DNA of 64,000 nucleotides from contig NZ_FOZJ01000001.1 of NCBI RefSeq assembly GCF_900114345.1, forward strand, positions 558,001-622,000, read 5' to 3'. Each line of letters opens with the position of its first letter. Position 1 is the first letter of the stretch. The notes beneath the pieces are model-generated. The model was given only the letters and a program-made list of their open reading frames with translations. It made no database searches and was not told where the DNA came from. The translations under genes were made by a program, and so were the position numbers. This DNA comes from Microbacterium sp. cf046. GTDB lineage: Bacteria; Actinomycetota; Actinomycetes; Actinomycetales; Microbacteriaceae. Positions 16,930 to 25,850 of the stretch are shown piece by piece.

Positions 16930-18339
16930 CTAATCGGCGTCCACCGGAGAGGCCTCGGCATCCGTCGTCGTGCGGGCAGGGTTGCGGATGCCGATGAACG
17001 AAACGATCCCCGCGACCGCCATGAACACCGCGGTCACGATCGCGGCACGGTGGAAGCCGTTCAGATCGAGCGATCCGCCCACGATCGCACCGAGCATCGC
17101 GATCGCGATGAGGCCTGCGACGCGCGAGACCGCATTGTTGACGGCCGATGCGATCCCTGATCGCTCCGTGTCGATGGCGCCGAGGATCGCCGAGGTGAGG
17201 GGGGAGACCGTGGTCGCAAGGCCGAGGCCGAGGACGATCATGCCGGGCAGCACCTGCGTCCAATAGGAGAAGTCCTCGCCGACGGTGAGGAGCAGAAGGC
17301 AGCCGGCAGCCATCAGCAGCGGACCGACCGTCATGAACAGCCTCGGACCCCAGCGGCCGGCCAGTGTGCCCATCCGCGAGCTGAGCAGCACCATGAGCAC
17401 CGTGATCGGGATGCTCGCCAGGCCCGCGAGCGTCGCCGGCATCCCGGCGCCGGTCTGCAGGTACACGACCACGACGAAGCCGTTCAGAGCGAGCGCGCCG
17501 TACATGAACGCGGTCGTGATGTTCCCGAACGAGAAGTTCCGCACGCGGAACAGGTCCAGCGGCAGGATCGGCTGCGGGGCCGTCCGCTGGCGAAGCAGGA
17601 AGAGGACGAACAGCAGGATGCCGCCGCCCAGCGTCACCCAGATGACCGGCGAGTCCCATCCGAGGCGCGGCTGCTCGATCAGGGCGAAGACGGTTCCGCC
17701 CAGGCCCAGCGTGCACAGCGCGGCACCGAGCCAGTCGATCCTGGCACCCGCCCGGCGGTCGTCGTGCTGATGGAGCAGGTGCAGCAGCACGAGGGTGATG
17801 GCGATCGGCACGACGTTGATGAGGAACGCAAGCCGCCACGAGAAGAAGTCCACGAAGATTCCGCCGATGAGCGGGCCTGCGATCATCGCGGTCGTCGTCA
17901 TCGCCGTCCACATGCCGATCGCTCGACCCTGCGACGGTCCGCGGAAGGTCGAGGTGATCAGCGCGAGCGAGCTCGGCACGAGGAATGCCGCGGCCGCCCC
18001 CTGCGCTGCGCGGGCGATGATCAGGAACAAGGGGTCAGGGGATGCCGCGACCGCGATCGATGCGATGCCGAATCCGATCAGGCCGATGCGCAGCACGAGG
18101 ATGCGGCCGAACGCATCGCTGACCGATCCAGCGACCAGGATCAGCGCACCGAGCGTGATCAGGTACGAATCGACGACCCACTGCTGCGTGATCAGGCCGC
18201 CGCCGAGCTCCTCTTCGATCGCCGGGAGTGCGACGTTGACGATCGTGCCGTCGAGGAACGCGACGAACGAGGCCAGCACCGCGATCGACAGCACCAGTCG
18301 CTGGGCGCGGGACATCGGCGGACTCTTGGCTTCGACCAC
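16930..18339 (-). CDS. MFS drug-efflux-type transporter (DHA2/EmrB-QacA style)
   Basis: A multi-pass major facilitator of about 470 residues with 12-14 predicted segments. The opening LVLSIAVLASFVAFLDGTIVNVALPAIEEELGG contains the LDGTIVNVALP motif of the DHA2 (EmrB/QacA) branch. Motif A is GRILVLRIGLIGFG-like and motif C falls in MIAGPLIGGIFVDFFSWR. The role is probably proton-driven export of a drug or metabolite. The GTG at 18,339 is the preferred start (weak AGG/GAG upstream); an ATG at 18,315 is the alternative. It is divergent from the LLM oxidoreductase gene. Confidence 0.85.
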   Translation of the reverse strand: MVEAKSPPMSRAQRLVLSIAVLASFVAFLDGTIVNVALPAIEEELGGGLITQQWVVDSYLITLGALILVAGSVSDAFGRILVLRIGLIGFGIASIAVAASPDPLFLIIARAAQGAAAAFLVPSSLALITSTFRGPSQGRAIGMWTAMTTTAMIAGPLIGGIFVDFFSWRLAFLINVVPIAITLVLLHLLHQHDDRRAGARIDWLGAALCTLGLGGTVFALIEQPRLGWDSPVIWVTLGGGILLFVLFLLRQRTAPQPILPLDLFRVRNFSFGNITTAFMYGALALNGFVVVVYLQTGAGMPATLAGLASIPITVLMVLLSSRMGTLAGRWGPRLFMTVGPLLMAAGCLLLLTVGEDFSYWTQVLPGMIVLGLGLATTVSPLTSAILGAIDTERSGIASAVNNAVSRVAGLIAIAMLGAIVGGSLDLNGFHRAAIVTAVFMAVAGIVSFIGIRNPARTTTDAEASPVDAD

Positions 18340-18510
18340 GACTCTCAACCTAGGCCCCGCACGACGGAGCGAGGCCGCCCCGGTTCGCTCGCTGAACTCG
18401 TCCACACATCGAATTCGGCCGGCCCGAGCGGCCCCTGCCGGGCTGCGGCGCGCTTAACCTGGCAGATGCGGGCGGATGCGGCATCCGCTCTGTGTGATGG
18501 GAGCCCCGCC

Positions 18511-19368
18511 ATGGAATTCGGACTGCACATCGCGGACTTCACGTGGCGGACCGGCGCGCGACAGCTCGGCCCGGCGCTGGCCGCGCACGTGCGCAATGCG
18601 GAGGCCGCCGGAATCCAGCGGATCACGGTGATGGACCACTTCTGGCAGCTGCCGGGTCTGGGCCCGGTCGAGCACGAGATGCTCGAGGCGTACGCGACGC
18701 TCGGCTTCATCGTCGCGCACACCGAGAAGGCGCTCCTGCACACCCTTGTGACGGGCGTCATCTATCGTGAGCCCGCGCTGCTAGCGAAGCAGGTCACGAC
18801 GTTGGACGTGCTGTCCGGTGGACGGGTCGGGCTCGGTATCGGAGCCGCATGGAACGAACAGGAGTCCCGCGGGCTCGGCTTCACGTTCCCGCCCGTGGCG
18901 GACCGGTTCCGGCAGCTAGAGGAGACGATCCAGATCTGCCTGCAGATGTGGGCCGAGGAGGAGGAGCCGTACGAGGGCGCGCTCTGGCAGCTCGAGCGGA
19001 CGCTGAACTCGCCGCAGAGCGTGACGCGGCCGCATCCGTATCTGATGATCGGCGGCAGCGGTGAACGCAAGACCCTGCGCCTGGTCGCGCAGTACGCCGA
19101 CGCGTGCAACATCTCGGCGACGCCCGAATCGGCGCGCAAGCTCGACGTCCTGCGCGCCCACTGCGACGCCGTCGGACGGGATTACGACGACATCGAGAAG
19201 ACGGCGATGATCCCGGTGACACCGAACTCGACTCCCGCGTCGGTCGCCGAGACCGTTTCCGGGCTCGCAGCGCTGGGGTTCACGGCGACGTACGTGTTCG
19301 CAGTGGGGATGCCCGAGCCGTCCGAGGTCGTGGATCTGATCGCCGGGGCCGCTGCGTTGGTGGCGTGA
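18511..19368 (+). CDS. LLM-class flavin (F420-type) oxidoreductase
   Basis: A 285-residue TIM-barrel luciferase-like monooxygenase/F420-dependent oxidoreductase. Features include MEFGLHIADFTWRTG, VMDHFWQLPGLGP, VTTLDVLSGGRVGLGIGAAWNEQESRGLGF (the classic SGGR.GLGIG.GW motif) and HPYLMIGGSGERKTLRLVAQYAD. Start at 18,511 has GGGAG upstream. Substrate unknown. It is the last chromosomal gene before the tRNA-Ser integration site. Confidence 0.88.
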   Translation: MEFGLHIADFTWRTGARQLGPALAAHVRNAEAAGIQRITVMDHFWQLPGLGPVEHEMLEAYATLGFIVAHTEKALLHTLVTGVIYREPALLAKQVTTLDVLSGGRVGLGIGAAWNEQESRGLGFTFPPVADRFRQLEETIQICLQMWAEEEEPYEGALWQLERTLNSPQSVTRPHPYLMIGGSGERKTLRLVAQYADACNISATPESARKLDVLRAHCDAVGRDYDDIEKTAMIPVTPNSTPASVAETVSGLAALGFTATYVFAVGMPEPSEVVDLIAGAAALVA

Positions 19369-19380
19369 CGGATGCCGCGA

Positions 19381-19410
19381 GGTGCGCGATTCGCTCCGAT
19401 TCGCGGCACC
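19381..19410 (+). terminator. Candidate terminator between LLM gene and tRNA-Ser
   Basis: GGTGCGCGA pairs with TCGC-G-GCACC (one bulged base) in the 68-bp gap after the LLM stop codon. There is no T-tract. Confidence 0.4.
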
Positions 19411-19423
19411 GCGTGTCGTGACG

Positions 19424-19429
19424 TAAACT
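19424..19429 (+). promoter_or_regulatory. Probable -10 box of tRNA-Ser
   Basis: TAAACT ends seven bases before the first base of the tRNA. I do not see a convincing -35 box at the right distance. Confidence 0.35.
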
Positions 19430-19436
19430 CTTCGGC

Positions 19437-19527
19437 GGTGACGTGTCCGAGCGGCCGAAGGTGCAACTCTCGAAAAGTTGTGTAGGGTAACCCCCTACCG
19501 TGGGTTCAAATCCCACCGTCACCGCCA
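19437..19527 (+). tRNA. serU: tRNA-Ser(CGA)
   Basis: A 91-nt class-II tRNA. The acceptor stem GGTGACG pairs with CGTCACC, followed by discriminator G and an encoded CCA. The anticodon stem CAACT/AGTTG encloses the loop CTCGAAA, giving anticodon CGA (serine UCG codon). There is a long variable arm (TAGGGTAACCCCCTA) and the T-arm is GTGGG-TTCAAAT-CCCAC. Its 3' end is the attachment core that recurs at 40,186 and 56,141, so the intact tRNA was regenerated at each integration. The gene symbol is by analogy only. Confidence 0.96.
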
Positions 19528-19558
19528 TGAAAACCCCTGATCATCAGGGGTTTTCTTC
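19500..19558 (+). repeat. Attachment-site copy 1 (attL: tRNA 3' end plus terminator)
   Basis: These 59 bases run from the T-arm of tRNA-Ser through CCA and the downstream terminator. They match 40,186-40,244 with a single mismatch (C at 19,542, the apex of the hairpin). The first part (TGGGTTCAAATCC...CACCGCCAT, 28 bp) also recurs at 56,141. Confidence 0.93.
19530..19556 (+). terminator. Rho-independent terminator of tRNA-Ser
   Basis: AAAACCCCTGAT and ATCAGGGGTTTT form a perfect 12-bp stem around a one-base centre, followed by CTT. This is the clearest intrinsic terminator in the window, and it was copied with the attachment site to 40,216-40,240. Confidence 0.9.
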
Positions 19559-19575
19559 ATTGTGTTGTAGCGGCC

Positions 19576-19596
19576 GTGCCCACGTCGCGCCACACC
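19576..19596 (+). repeat. TGCCCAC-type motif pair, left end of island 1
   Basis: GTGCCCACGTCGCGCCACACC resembles strings at 40,261 (CTGCCCACTTCCCGCCCACA) and 56,007 (GTGCCCACATCGTGCCCACA). Each is a tandem pair spaced about one helical turn. They could be integrase arm-binding sites (inference). Confidence 0.4.
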
Positions 19597-19683
19597 TATT
19601 GGGCAAGTCGGTCGCTTCGCGACCCCCGCATCAGGTGGTGCGACGCGTTCGATCTGAGGGTGCCACTTCGGCATTGCGCGTAT

Positions 19684-19726
19684 TTCCGCGGTTTGGCGAT
19701 CATGCGTCCACTGGAATATGAGGTGG
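19684..19726. repeat. Left-end homology block, copy 1
   Basis: A 43-bp block (TTCCGCGG...TGGCGATCATGCGTCCAC...GGAATATGAGGTGG) is repeated at 40,369-40,411 with two mismatches. Weaker similarity extends over roughly 19,570-19,770. A hairpin CGGTGGG/CCCACCG follows at about 19,750-19,770. Confidence 0.85.
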
Positions 19727-19795
19727 ATGCGGCTCGGCGTTGACACCTACGGTGGGTATCCGGCCCACCGCAACTCCGCGATGTTCCGCTCGCTT

Positions 19796-20689
19796 TCATG
19801 ACGCGGAGAAGCGCTCTGGGCTGAACCTGACGCCCAGTTCGAAATGCCGCTCCATGTCGCGGAAAGTCATGGCGTCGGTCTTCGGATCGTGCTCATAGAA
19901 GCCCTGACCTGTCTTCGAGCCCAAGTGCCCCTGCGTGGTGAGAGAGCTGAGCCGAGCGCTCGGTTCAGCGGTGTTGCTGAGCAGGGGGAACAGCAGGGCG
20001 GAAACCCTCGCCCAGATGTCGAGCCCCCCGAGATCGGCGACACCGATCGGCCCGGCCGCAGCCCAGCGCGGCGCGAGGCCGGACTTGACGATGTCGTCAA
20101 TGGCGCCCGGCGACGCGATGCCCGCGTCCACCAGCGCGAGAGCTTCGCGAAGGATCGCCGCCTGCAGACGGTTGGCAACAAAGCCGGGGCATTCCTTCTG
20201 CAGGAGGACCGGGTGCCGGCCCATCGCGCTGAGTAGATCCACGACCTGAGCGGTCGCGGATGTGGACGTCGCGGGACCCGGAACGATCTCGACCAGCGGC
20301 ACCAGCTGCGGGGGATTGAAGAAGTGTGCCACGAGGAATCGCTCAGGATTCCTGACAGAAGGTGCGAGGACGCTCGGCATGAACGTCGACGTGTTGGAGG
20401 CGATAATGCCCTCCGTGTGCAAGGCGATCTCGGCCAGCACCGAGTTCTTCACATCGACGTCCTCCACCACCGCCTCGATTGCGAGATCGACATCTCGGAC
20501 GCAGTCACCGAGGCTCGAAGAGAGCGAGAAATTGTCGCGAAGCGACCAAGGGTGCTCGTCGGACGCGATCGCGTCGCGCCGGGGGTCGAAGCCTCGGACC
20601 TCAATATTCTGCGACACAAACAGCTCGGCCAGGGCGAGGCCCATTGTTCCCAGTCCAGCGATCCCGACGACGGCTGCGGGGAGGTTCAT
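19796..20689 (-). CDS. 3-hydroxyacyl-CoA dehydrogenase-family oxidoreductase
   Basis: A 297-residue NAD-dependent dehydrogenase of the hydroxyacyl-CoA family. The Rossmann motif is GIAGLGTMGLALAELF near residue 10. Family signatures are IIASNTSTFMPSVLA, FLVAHFFNPPQLVPLVEIVPG (catalytic His in AHFFNPP) and LGSKTGQGFYEHDP. Substrate is uncertain. This family also contains L-gulonate 3-dehydrogenase and L-carnitine dehydrogenase, and in a sugar-catabolic island an acyl-CoA substrate is not assured. It is the last gene of the reverse arm of island 1, and its ATG overlaps the stop of the broken carboxylesterase by four bases. Confidence 0.82.
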   Translation of the reverse strand: MNLPAAVVGIAGLGTMGLALAELFVSQNIEVRGFDPRRDAIASDEHPWSLRDNFSLSSSLGDCVRDVDLAIEAVVEDVDVKNSVLAEIALHTEGIIASNTSTFMPSVLAPSVRNPERFLVAHFFNPPQLVPLVEIVPGPATSTSATAQVVDLLSAMGRHPVLLQKECPGFVANRLQAAILREALALVDAGIASPGAIDDIVKSGLAPRWAAAGPIGVADLGGLDIWARVSALLFPLLSNTAEPSARLSSLTTQGHLGSKTGQGFYEHDPKTDAMTFRDMERHFELGVRFSPERFSAS

Positions 20690-21866
20690 GTGGTCTCCGT
20701 GGACGATATCTGAGCAGAACTGCGCGAACTGAGCGAGGTATTCATCGGCCAGACTTCAGTGATCGCGCTCGGGGGCTCCGTGACGACATCCGCGTCGCCG
20801 CCGAACTGTCGGATGTTGTCGACATCCGCTGCCGTGTACCTCGCCCATCCAACCCGCCCATCCCGGATGAACTCCCTGCAGGCGCTTGTGAACGATTCTC
20901 GGATGGCGAGGTTCAGCGGAATGTCAGTGAGCTGTCCGGCGGCCAGAACTGCCTGCGGGTGCTGGTGCAGCACGTGACCGTCGAGCACAAAGCCCCAGAC
21001 GCGACGACCGGGGAGATTACGCGCCCCGATATCCGAATCGACGACGGCGAACTGAGCCTCGAGTATGCGCTCGGGATCCACTGTCTGCAGCTCCGTCATC
21101 GACCTGATGCCAAGTTCGCCCCATAATTCACGTGCAACCGCGGTGGCGGTCTCCACGGGGATGATGCGACCGGTATGGCCGCTGGACATGATCGCCTTAG
21201 CGAACAATCCCCGTGCAGACGGCGCGCCCTGCAAACACCCGATGGAGAACGCGCCCGCTGAGTGCCCCGCGACGGTGATGTTCTCGGGGTCTCCGCCGAA
21301 TGCAGCGATGTTGCGGCGGACCCAGGCAAGCGCCATCAGCTGGTCCTGCAGCCCGATGTTGCCGGACGTCTCCCACCCGCGGCCGCCGATGCCCGGCCAG
21401 TACCCGAAACGGAACGCCCCCACCCGGTAGTTCATCGAAACGATAACGGCGTCTGTTGAGGCGGAGGAACTCCTCCGGGAGTGAACGGCGGCGCCCCCAT
21501 CCCAAGCTCATTGCCACCACCGTAGATCCACACGATCACCGGGCGGCTGGCGCGGGTGTCCGGCGTCCACACATTCAAGTAGAGGCAATCCTCGCTGATC
21601 TCGAGATCTCCGAGCTGTGGAAACCTTCGCTGGACGGGCGCCGCTCGAAACTCGATCGCCTCCACGTCGGCGACCGCGTCCGGCGGCGCGACCGGTGGCC
21701 GGAACCGCAGCTCGCCGATCGGCGGTTGCGCGAAAGGGATGCCGGCGAAGACCGCGCGGCCGCCGTCGCCAACGGTTCCGATGAAGGTGCCGGCGGGTGC
21801 TGCCGTGGTTATGGTGCCATTCTCATCACGCATCTTTCCTTGACCCATCTCCGGTGTCATCCTCAC
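20686..21866 (-). pseudogene. Type-B carboxylesterase, frameshifted and C-terminally truncated
   Basis: Two abutting frames encode one alpha/beta-hydrolase. The N-terminal part (21,866 to about 21,440) has VFAGIPFAQPPIGELRFRPP, SEDCLYLNVWTP and the oxyanion segment VIVWIYGGGNELG. The remainder (about 21,440-20,686) has MNYRVGAFRFG and the nucleophile motif VAGHSAGAFS. The frames meet at a missing base near 21,445-21,455; total length 1181 is one base short of 394 codons. Restoring one base joins FTPGG to DAVIVSMNYRVG. The protein would still be only about 390 residues against about 500 usual, and no C-terminal catalytic His region is visible. The start overlaps the GH78 stop. A sequencing indel cannot be excluded for the frameshift, but it would not explain the truncation. 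Confidence 0.78.
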
Positions 21867-24520
21867 AGGCTGGCGAAGGACTGTTCCGGTTGCCTGAGCA
21901 GCAGTTGGTGCGTGCCCGGGCGCAGCTCCTGTTCATTCCCGGCGACGACCACGTCGGCGACCGACCCGACCGGAACCTCGACGCGCAGGAGGAGACCTCC
22001 CTGCCCGCGTTCCCAGGAGATAGCGGCCCTCCCTCGCGGAGTCTGATGCTCAATCGTGGCGTTCGTGATTCTGTCGTCGCTCACCGGCGACACCTCGAAT
22101 CGCGTCCATCCCGGCGCGGTGAGGCGCATCCCTCCGACGCGCTGCTGAATCCATGACGCCACCGAGCCGAGGAAGTAGTGGTTTCTCGAGCGGGCGTCGC
22201 GATCCCACGACTCCAGCAGAGTCGCTTCGCCGTTGTCGAACCACACTCCCCAGCCCGGGCGGGTGCGTTGCAGAAGGACGGTCAGCGCGAGGTCGTCGCG
22301 GCCGGCGGCGGTGAGCACCGGCAGAAGGTGTCGGACGCCGATGGCGCCGACATCCAGATGACCGTCCGTTCGCTGCTCGAGATCGTTGATCAGACTGGCG
22401 CGCACCGAGGCAACGTGCTCGGTAGGAACTGCGTTGAAGGCCAGCGGAAGGACATTGAGAGCTTGCCGGTATCCCACGCCGGCCACGGCGTAGGATCCTT
22501 CCGCCTCATCGAAATAGGCATGGTGGTACGCGGCGGCGGTGGATCGGGCCGCCTCGGTGTAGCGAGCCGCGCGGGGGTCGTTCATCTCCTCGAGGATCAG
22601 TGCCGTGTGTTGGAGCACGGTGACGGCCATCATGGTGGCAGTGGGAGCCATGCCCTCAGGGGGGATTCCGTATCCCGGCGGCAGCCAGTCGCTCCAACTG
22701 CGGTCCGGCCACAGCCCACCGTCGGCTCTGGCGAGCAACTGGTCTGCGAACCGGACGATCATCGGTGCGTACCGTTCCAGCACAGCGATGTCGCCGTACT
22801 CGCGGTACAGGTACCAGGGGATGAGCACCGCGGATGCTGACCAGGCCGGATCGGAGTCCCGCATCGTGCCCGGAGTCGGGACGATCTGAGGGACGGCTCC
22901 ATCGTCCCGTTGCGCGTCGACGTGGTCGTCCATCCACTTTCGGAAGGGTCGGCGCAGATCGAAGTGGTGCAAGAGCGCTTCGGTCGCCAAGTGGGCGTCG
23001 GCGGTCCAGCCGTTCTTCTCGTAGATAGGGGTGTCGGTGGGGATGCCGTGCAGATTGTTGCGGAACGTGCGGCCGAGGGCGGAATTGATCCAGGTGAGGA
23101 GGGGGTCGCTCGCCGCGAACTCGCCCACGTCCTCCAGGGGCGTGTAGATCGGAACCGCCCGGAGGTCATCGACTCGGAGGTCACCGGTGACGTCGACCTG
23201 CATCCACCGGAAGCCGCGGTAGCCGAACTGCGGCTCCCATTCATACTCAGTCACCGGCGCCTGGACGATCAGCGTATCCACCTGCGAGTCGCCGGCCGTG
23301 AGGAAGTTGTCGCAGATCACCCGACCGTCATCGTCTCGCTGCTCACCCGAGATCACCCGGACGGTGCCACTGCTGCCGGTGACGACACAACGAACGCGAC
23401 CGGTGATGACGCCCCCGAAGTCCAGCACGGTTCCGCCACCGTCCAAGGGTTCGACGACGACGGGCGCCACCGGAGGGAGCGTGGTTATCGGGGGATGACA
23501 TGCGGGCTTGAGCTTGCCGCGCGGCGCGCTGACCACGGTGGCGGGGGACCAATTCCTCTCGTCGTCGCCCACCCGCCATGTCTCGCCGCCGAACAGCAGA
23601 TCTTTCTCCACGGGCCCCGACGCAGTCTCCCAGTGCGGTCCGGTCATGTACTCCTGGGTGCGGCCGTCGCTGTAGGTGAGGTCGAGGCGGGTGAGCGCTA
23701 CCGGTTCTCTGTGCCACGGCGCGACATTCCACCCCCAGATATCTCCCCCGCGCGCCGCGTAACGCTCTCGGCCGGCCTCGATGAGAATCTCGTTCCGCCC
23801 CGACCTGAGCAGATGGCCGACGGGCCAAGTGCGATAGAGAATCGTCTTGTCGTAGTCGGTGACGGCGGGGCCGATCGCTTCGTTGCCCACCCGATGCCCG
23901 TTGATGCGGACCACTCCGCACCCCAGAACCACCGCAGCCAGGGTCGCGTCTTGAACTGAGCCTTCCACGGTGATCGTGCTGCGGAACCATGGGTTGGGGG
24001 CGGGATCCGTCTCGACGGCGAGGAGACGCGTCCCGTGCGCAGGCTGCCCGTCACGTGTGGCTCCCCCGAGTACCGGATTGGGGGAGATGCCGTCATCGGT
24101 GTCGGCCGCCGCAGCATCCGCGGTGTGCCATCCCGTGGTGCCTCGCTCGGCGCGAAGAACCAGGCGGTAACGGCCGGCCGGCGCCGACGCCGGAAGTTCG
24201 ATGAGCTGTCCGAACCAGTCCCAGAGTATGTAGGGACCCTGCACGGTCCGCTCAGCGATCAATGCGCCTTCGATGGACTCGAGGCGGAGGGTGAACCGGT
24301 TCTGAGCTGTGTAGGGATCATCCACATCACCGGGACCAGCCACGTCGACTGTGATAGCGGTGATCGGTCCGAACACTTCGAAATCCTGGGCGATCTCGCT
24401 CCCTTCGGTCACCCAGTCGATGCGGGCGCGACGATTCTCACGCGTGATGCGCTGGCTGCGCGGCACGGCACGCGAAATCCACTCGGCGTGGTGGAACGGA
24501 TTGCTGGTAGTCAATTTCAT
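21863..24520 (-). CDS. Alpha-L-rhamnosidase (GH78)
   Basis: An 885-residue GH78 enzyme releasing terminal L-rhamnose from glycosides. The order is N-terminal beta-sandwich domains (including the NPWFRSTITVEG and GCGVVRINGHRVG lectin-like strands), a concanavalin-like domain (VLDFGGVITGRVR), the (alpha/alpha)6 catalytic barrel and a C-terminal beta domain. The catalytic signature is HGIPTDTPIYEKNGWTADAH, the local form of the family's PTDCPxRExxGWxGDA motif with the Glu retained. NYxLGSVASWIQQRVGG near the C-terminus is also typical. No signal peptide is visible, so it probably acts in the cytoplasm on imported glycosides. It sits between a beta-lactamase-fold esterase and a carboxylesterase gene. 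Confidence 0.92.
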   Translation of the reverse strand: MKLTTSNPFHHAEWISRAVPRSQRITRENRRARIDWVTEGSEIAQDFEVFGPITAITVDVAGPGDVDDPYTAQNRFTLRLESIEGALIAERTVQGPYILWDWFGQLIELPASAPAGRYRLVLRAERGTTGWHTADAAAADTDDGISPNPVLGGATRDGQPAHGTRLLAVETDPAPNPWFRSTITVEGSVQDATLAAVVLGCGVVRINGHRVGNEAIGPAVTDYDKTILYRTWPVGHLLRSGRNEILIEAGRERYAARGGDIWGWNVAPWHREPVALTRLDLTYSDGRTQEYMTGPHWETASGPVEKDLLFGGETWRVGDDERNWSPATVVSAPRGKLKPACHPPITTLPPVAPVVVEPLDGGGTVLDFGGVITGRVRCVVTGSSGTVRVISGEQRDDDGRVICDNFLTAGDSQVDTLIVQAPVTEYEWEPQFGYRGFRWMQVDVTGDLRVDDLRAVPIYTPLEDVGEFAASDPLLTWINSALGRTFRNNLHGIPTDTPIYEKNGWTADAHLATEALLHHFDLRRPFRKWMDDHVDAQRDDGAVPQIVPTPGTMRDSDPAWSASAVLIPWYLYREYGDIAVLERYAPMIVRFADQLLARADGGLWPDRSWSDWLPPGYGIPPEGMAPTATMMAVTVLQHTALILEEMNDPRAARYTEAARSTAAAYHHAYFDEAEGSYAVAGVGYRQALNVLPLAFNAVPTEHVASVRASLINDLEQRTDGHLDVGAIGVRHLLPVLTAAGRDDLALTVLLQRTRPGWGVWFDNGEATLLESWDRDARSRNHYFLGSVASWIQQRVGGMRLTAPGWTRFEVSPVSDDRITNATIEHQTPRGRAAISWERGQGGLLLRVEVPVGSVADVVVAGNEQELRPGTHQLLLRQPEQSFASL

Positions 24521-24545
24521 TGCTCCGAATCTGAAAGGACGAGGG

Positions 24546-25712
24546 CTATCCGAGTGCGTCGCGGAGAGCGGTCACGACGCTGATCCCGCGCTCCATGTCC
24601 AGCATCCGGTTGGTCACGTAGGCGAATCCGACCCGTGCATCGGCATCGGCGAAGGCCACCTGCCCGCCGGCGCCGTCGTGCCCGAATGACGCCGGGGTGA
24701 GGTAGGGGTCCCAATCGGAGGGGATCATCACGCCGGCGCCCCATGCTTGGTACGGCGGTGGACCATTGTCGAAGAAGGGGAGGCCTGCGCTGCGAGGCTT
24801 GGCCATTAGCTCGGCAGTCTCGGCGCTCCATAGCCGGATGCCGCGGGTCTCCGCGACGGTCGCCGACCAGATGCGTGCGAGACCAGTCGCACTTGAAATC
24901 GCACCGGCTCCACCGATCTCAGCGGCATGCAGGTGACGACCGTTGAAACCATCCCCCGGACCCAGCAGGTCGGGGTTCAGGGCACCCCCGAGGGTGACGG
25001 CTCTTTCCAGCCACTCCGCATCCGGGTTCTCGTCTACCGGCGGCGGCCAAGCGGCGGCAGGCTGACCTGGGATGAGCCGGGCCACCCGAGGCTCAAGGTC
25101 GGCGGGAAGGCCGATCCAGGTGTCGGCTGCCAGAGGCTCAGCGATGTCGGCCACAAGGAACTCGCCGAGGGAGCGGCCCGAGATTCGGGCGACGATCTGA
25201 GCGCTGATCGCCCCTACCGTCACGGCGTGATACTGGTGTGCTTCGCCTGGCGTCCACAACGGCTTCTCCGCGGCGATGATGCGCGCGAATTCGGCGCCGT
25301 CGAGCAGTTGCTCGAGCGTCACGTCGACACTGGGCGCGGGGACACCGGCGCGGTGGGCGAGGGTATCGCCGACGGACACTCGGTTCTTGCCGTGGGCGGC
25401 GAACTCGGGCCAGATGTCAGCGACTGGCATGTCGAGGGAAGGCAGCGCGCCGGACTGAAGCAGGCGTCCGATGGCGATCGCCGCCAATCCCTTCGTGCAC
25501 GAGAAGACGACGGTCAGCGTATCGGGTTGCCAGCGGGCCCCCGTGCGCTCGTCGGCTGTGCCACCTCGCGCCTCGATGACCGGCTGTCCGTCCAGCCACA
25601 CCGACAGCGCGGCGCCACTGCGGTCCGTTTCGTCGAGTGTCCTGGCGAACGCGTCCACTACGGGGGCGAAGCGGTCCTCTGCGAGCAGATCTACTGATAC
25701 GTCGCGCGACAT
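24546..25712 (-). CDS. Beta-lactamase-fold serine esterase (family VIII/EstB-like)
   Basis: A 388-residue class-C beta-lactamase-related hydrolase. The nucleophile motif SCTK (Ser71, Lys74) lies in TVVFSCTKGLAAIA, and a YHAVTVGAI segment occupies the place of the family's Tyr motif. The HDGAGGQVAFADADARVGFAYVTNRM stretch near the C-terminus is typical of EstB-like esterases. No signal peptide is visible. The start at 25,712 has AAGGAAA upstream. Context with glycosidases suggests removal of acyl groups from imported glycosides, rather than antibiotic resistance (inference). It lies 25 bp upstream of the GH78 gene. Confidence 0.85.
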   Translation of the reverse strand: MSRDVSVDLLAEDRFAPVVDAFARTLDETDRSGAALSVWLDGQPVIEARGGTADERTGARWQPDTLTVVFSCTKGLAAIAIGRLLQSGALPSLDMPVADIWPEFAAHGKNRVSVGDTLAHRAGVPAPSVDVTLEQLLDGAEFARIIAAEKPLWTPGEAHQYHAVTVGAISAQIVARISGRSLGEFLVADIAEPLAADTWIGLPADLEPRVARLIPGQPAAAWPPPVDENPDAEWLERAVTLGGALNPDLLGPGDGFNGRHLHAAEIGGAGAISSATGLARIWSATVAETRGIRLWSAETAELMAKPRSAGLPFFDNGPPPYQAWGAGVMIPSDWDPYLTPASFGHDGAGGQVAFADADARVGFAYVTNRMLDMERGISVVTALRDALG

Positions 25713-25794
25713 GCGCGGTTTCCTTTCGTGGTGGGATGGCTGGTCATGTGGGCGCGCCGCGCAGATTCGCATCGACAATGTGGAGCCTTGATCA

Positions 25795-25827
25795 GGCGGC
25801 CACCGCATAGGATCTGCGGTGGCCGCC
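25795..25827 (-). terminator. Strong stem-loop between tannase-like and EstB-like genes
   Basis: Perfect 12-bp arms GGCGGCCACCGC (25,795-25,806) and GCGGTGGCCGCC (25,816-25,827) with a 9-nt loop lie 24 bp after the tannase-like stop. It probably terminates or reduces transcription into the downstream esterase/rhamnosidase genes. Confidence 0.7.
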
Positions 25828-25850
25828 GTTCCGGTAGGCAGCCGGGCAGG

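Noticed and set aside
19519..19799. Small reverse-strand frames at both island left ends that share TSYSxGRMIAxPRxYA
   Set aside because: The resemblance follows from the nucleotide homology of the left-end modules. The frames cross the att core, lack ribosome-binding sites and show non-synonymous changes, so I treat the block as non-coding, though a tiny peptide cannot be fully excluded.
24546..25712. Antibiotic-resistance beta-lactamase
   Set aside because: The fold motif SxxK is present, but there is no signal peptide and the gene is embedded with glycosidases; an esterase of the EstB type is more likely.
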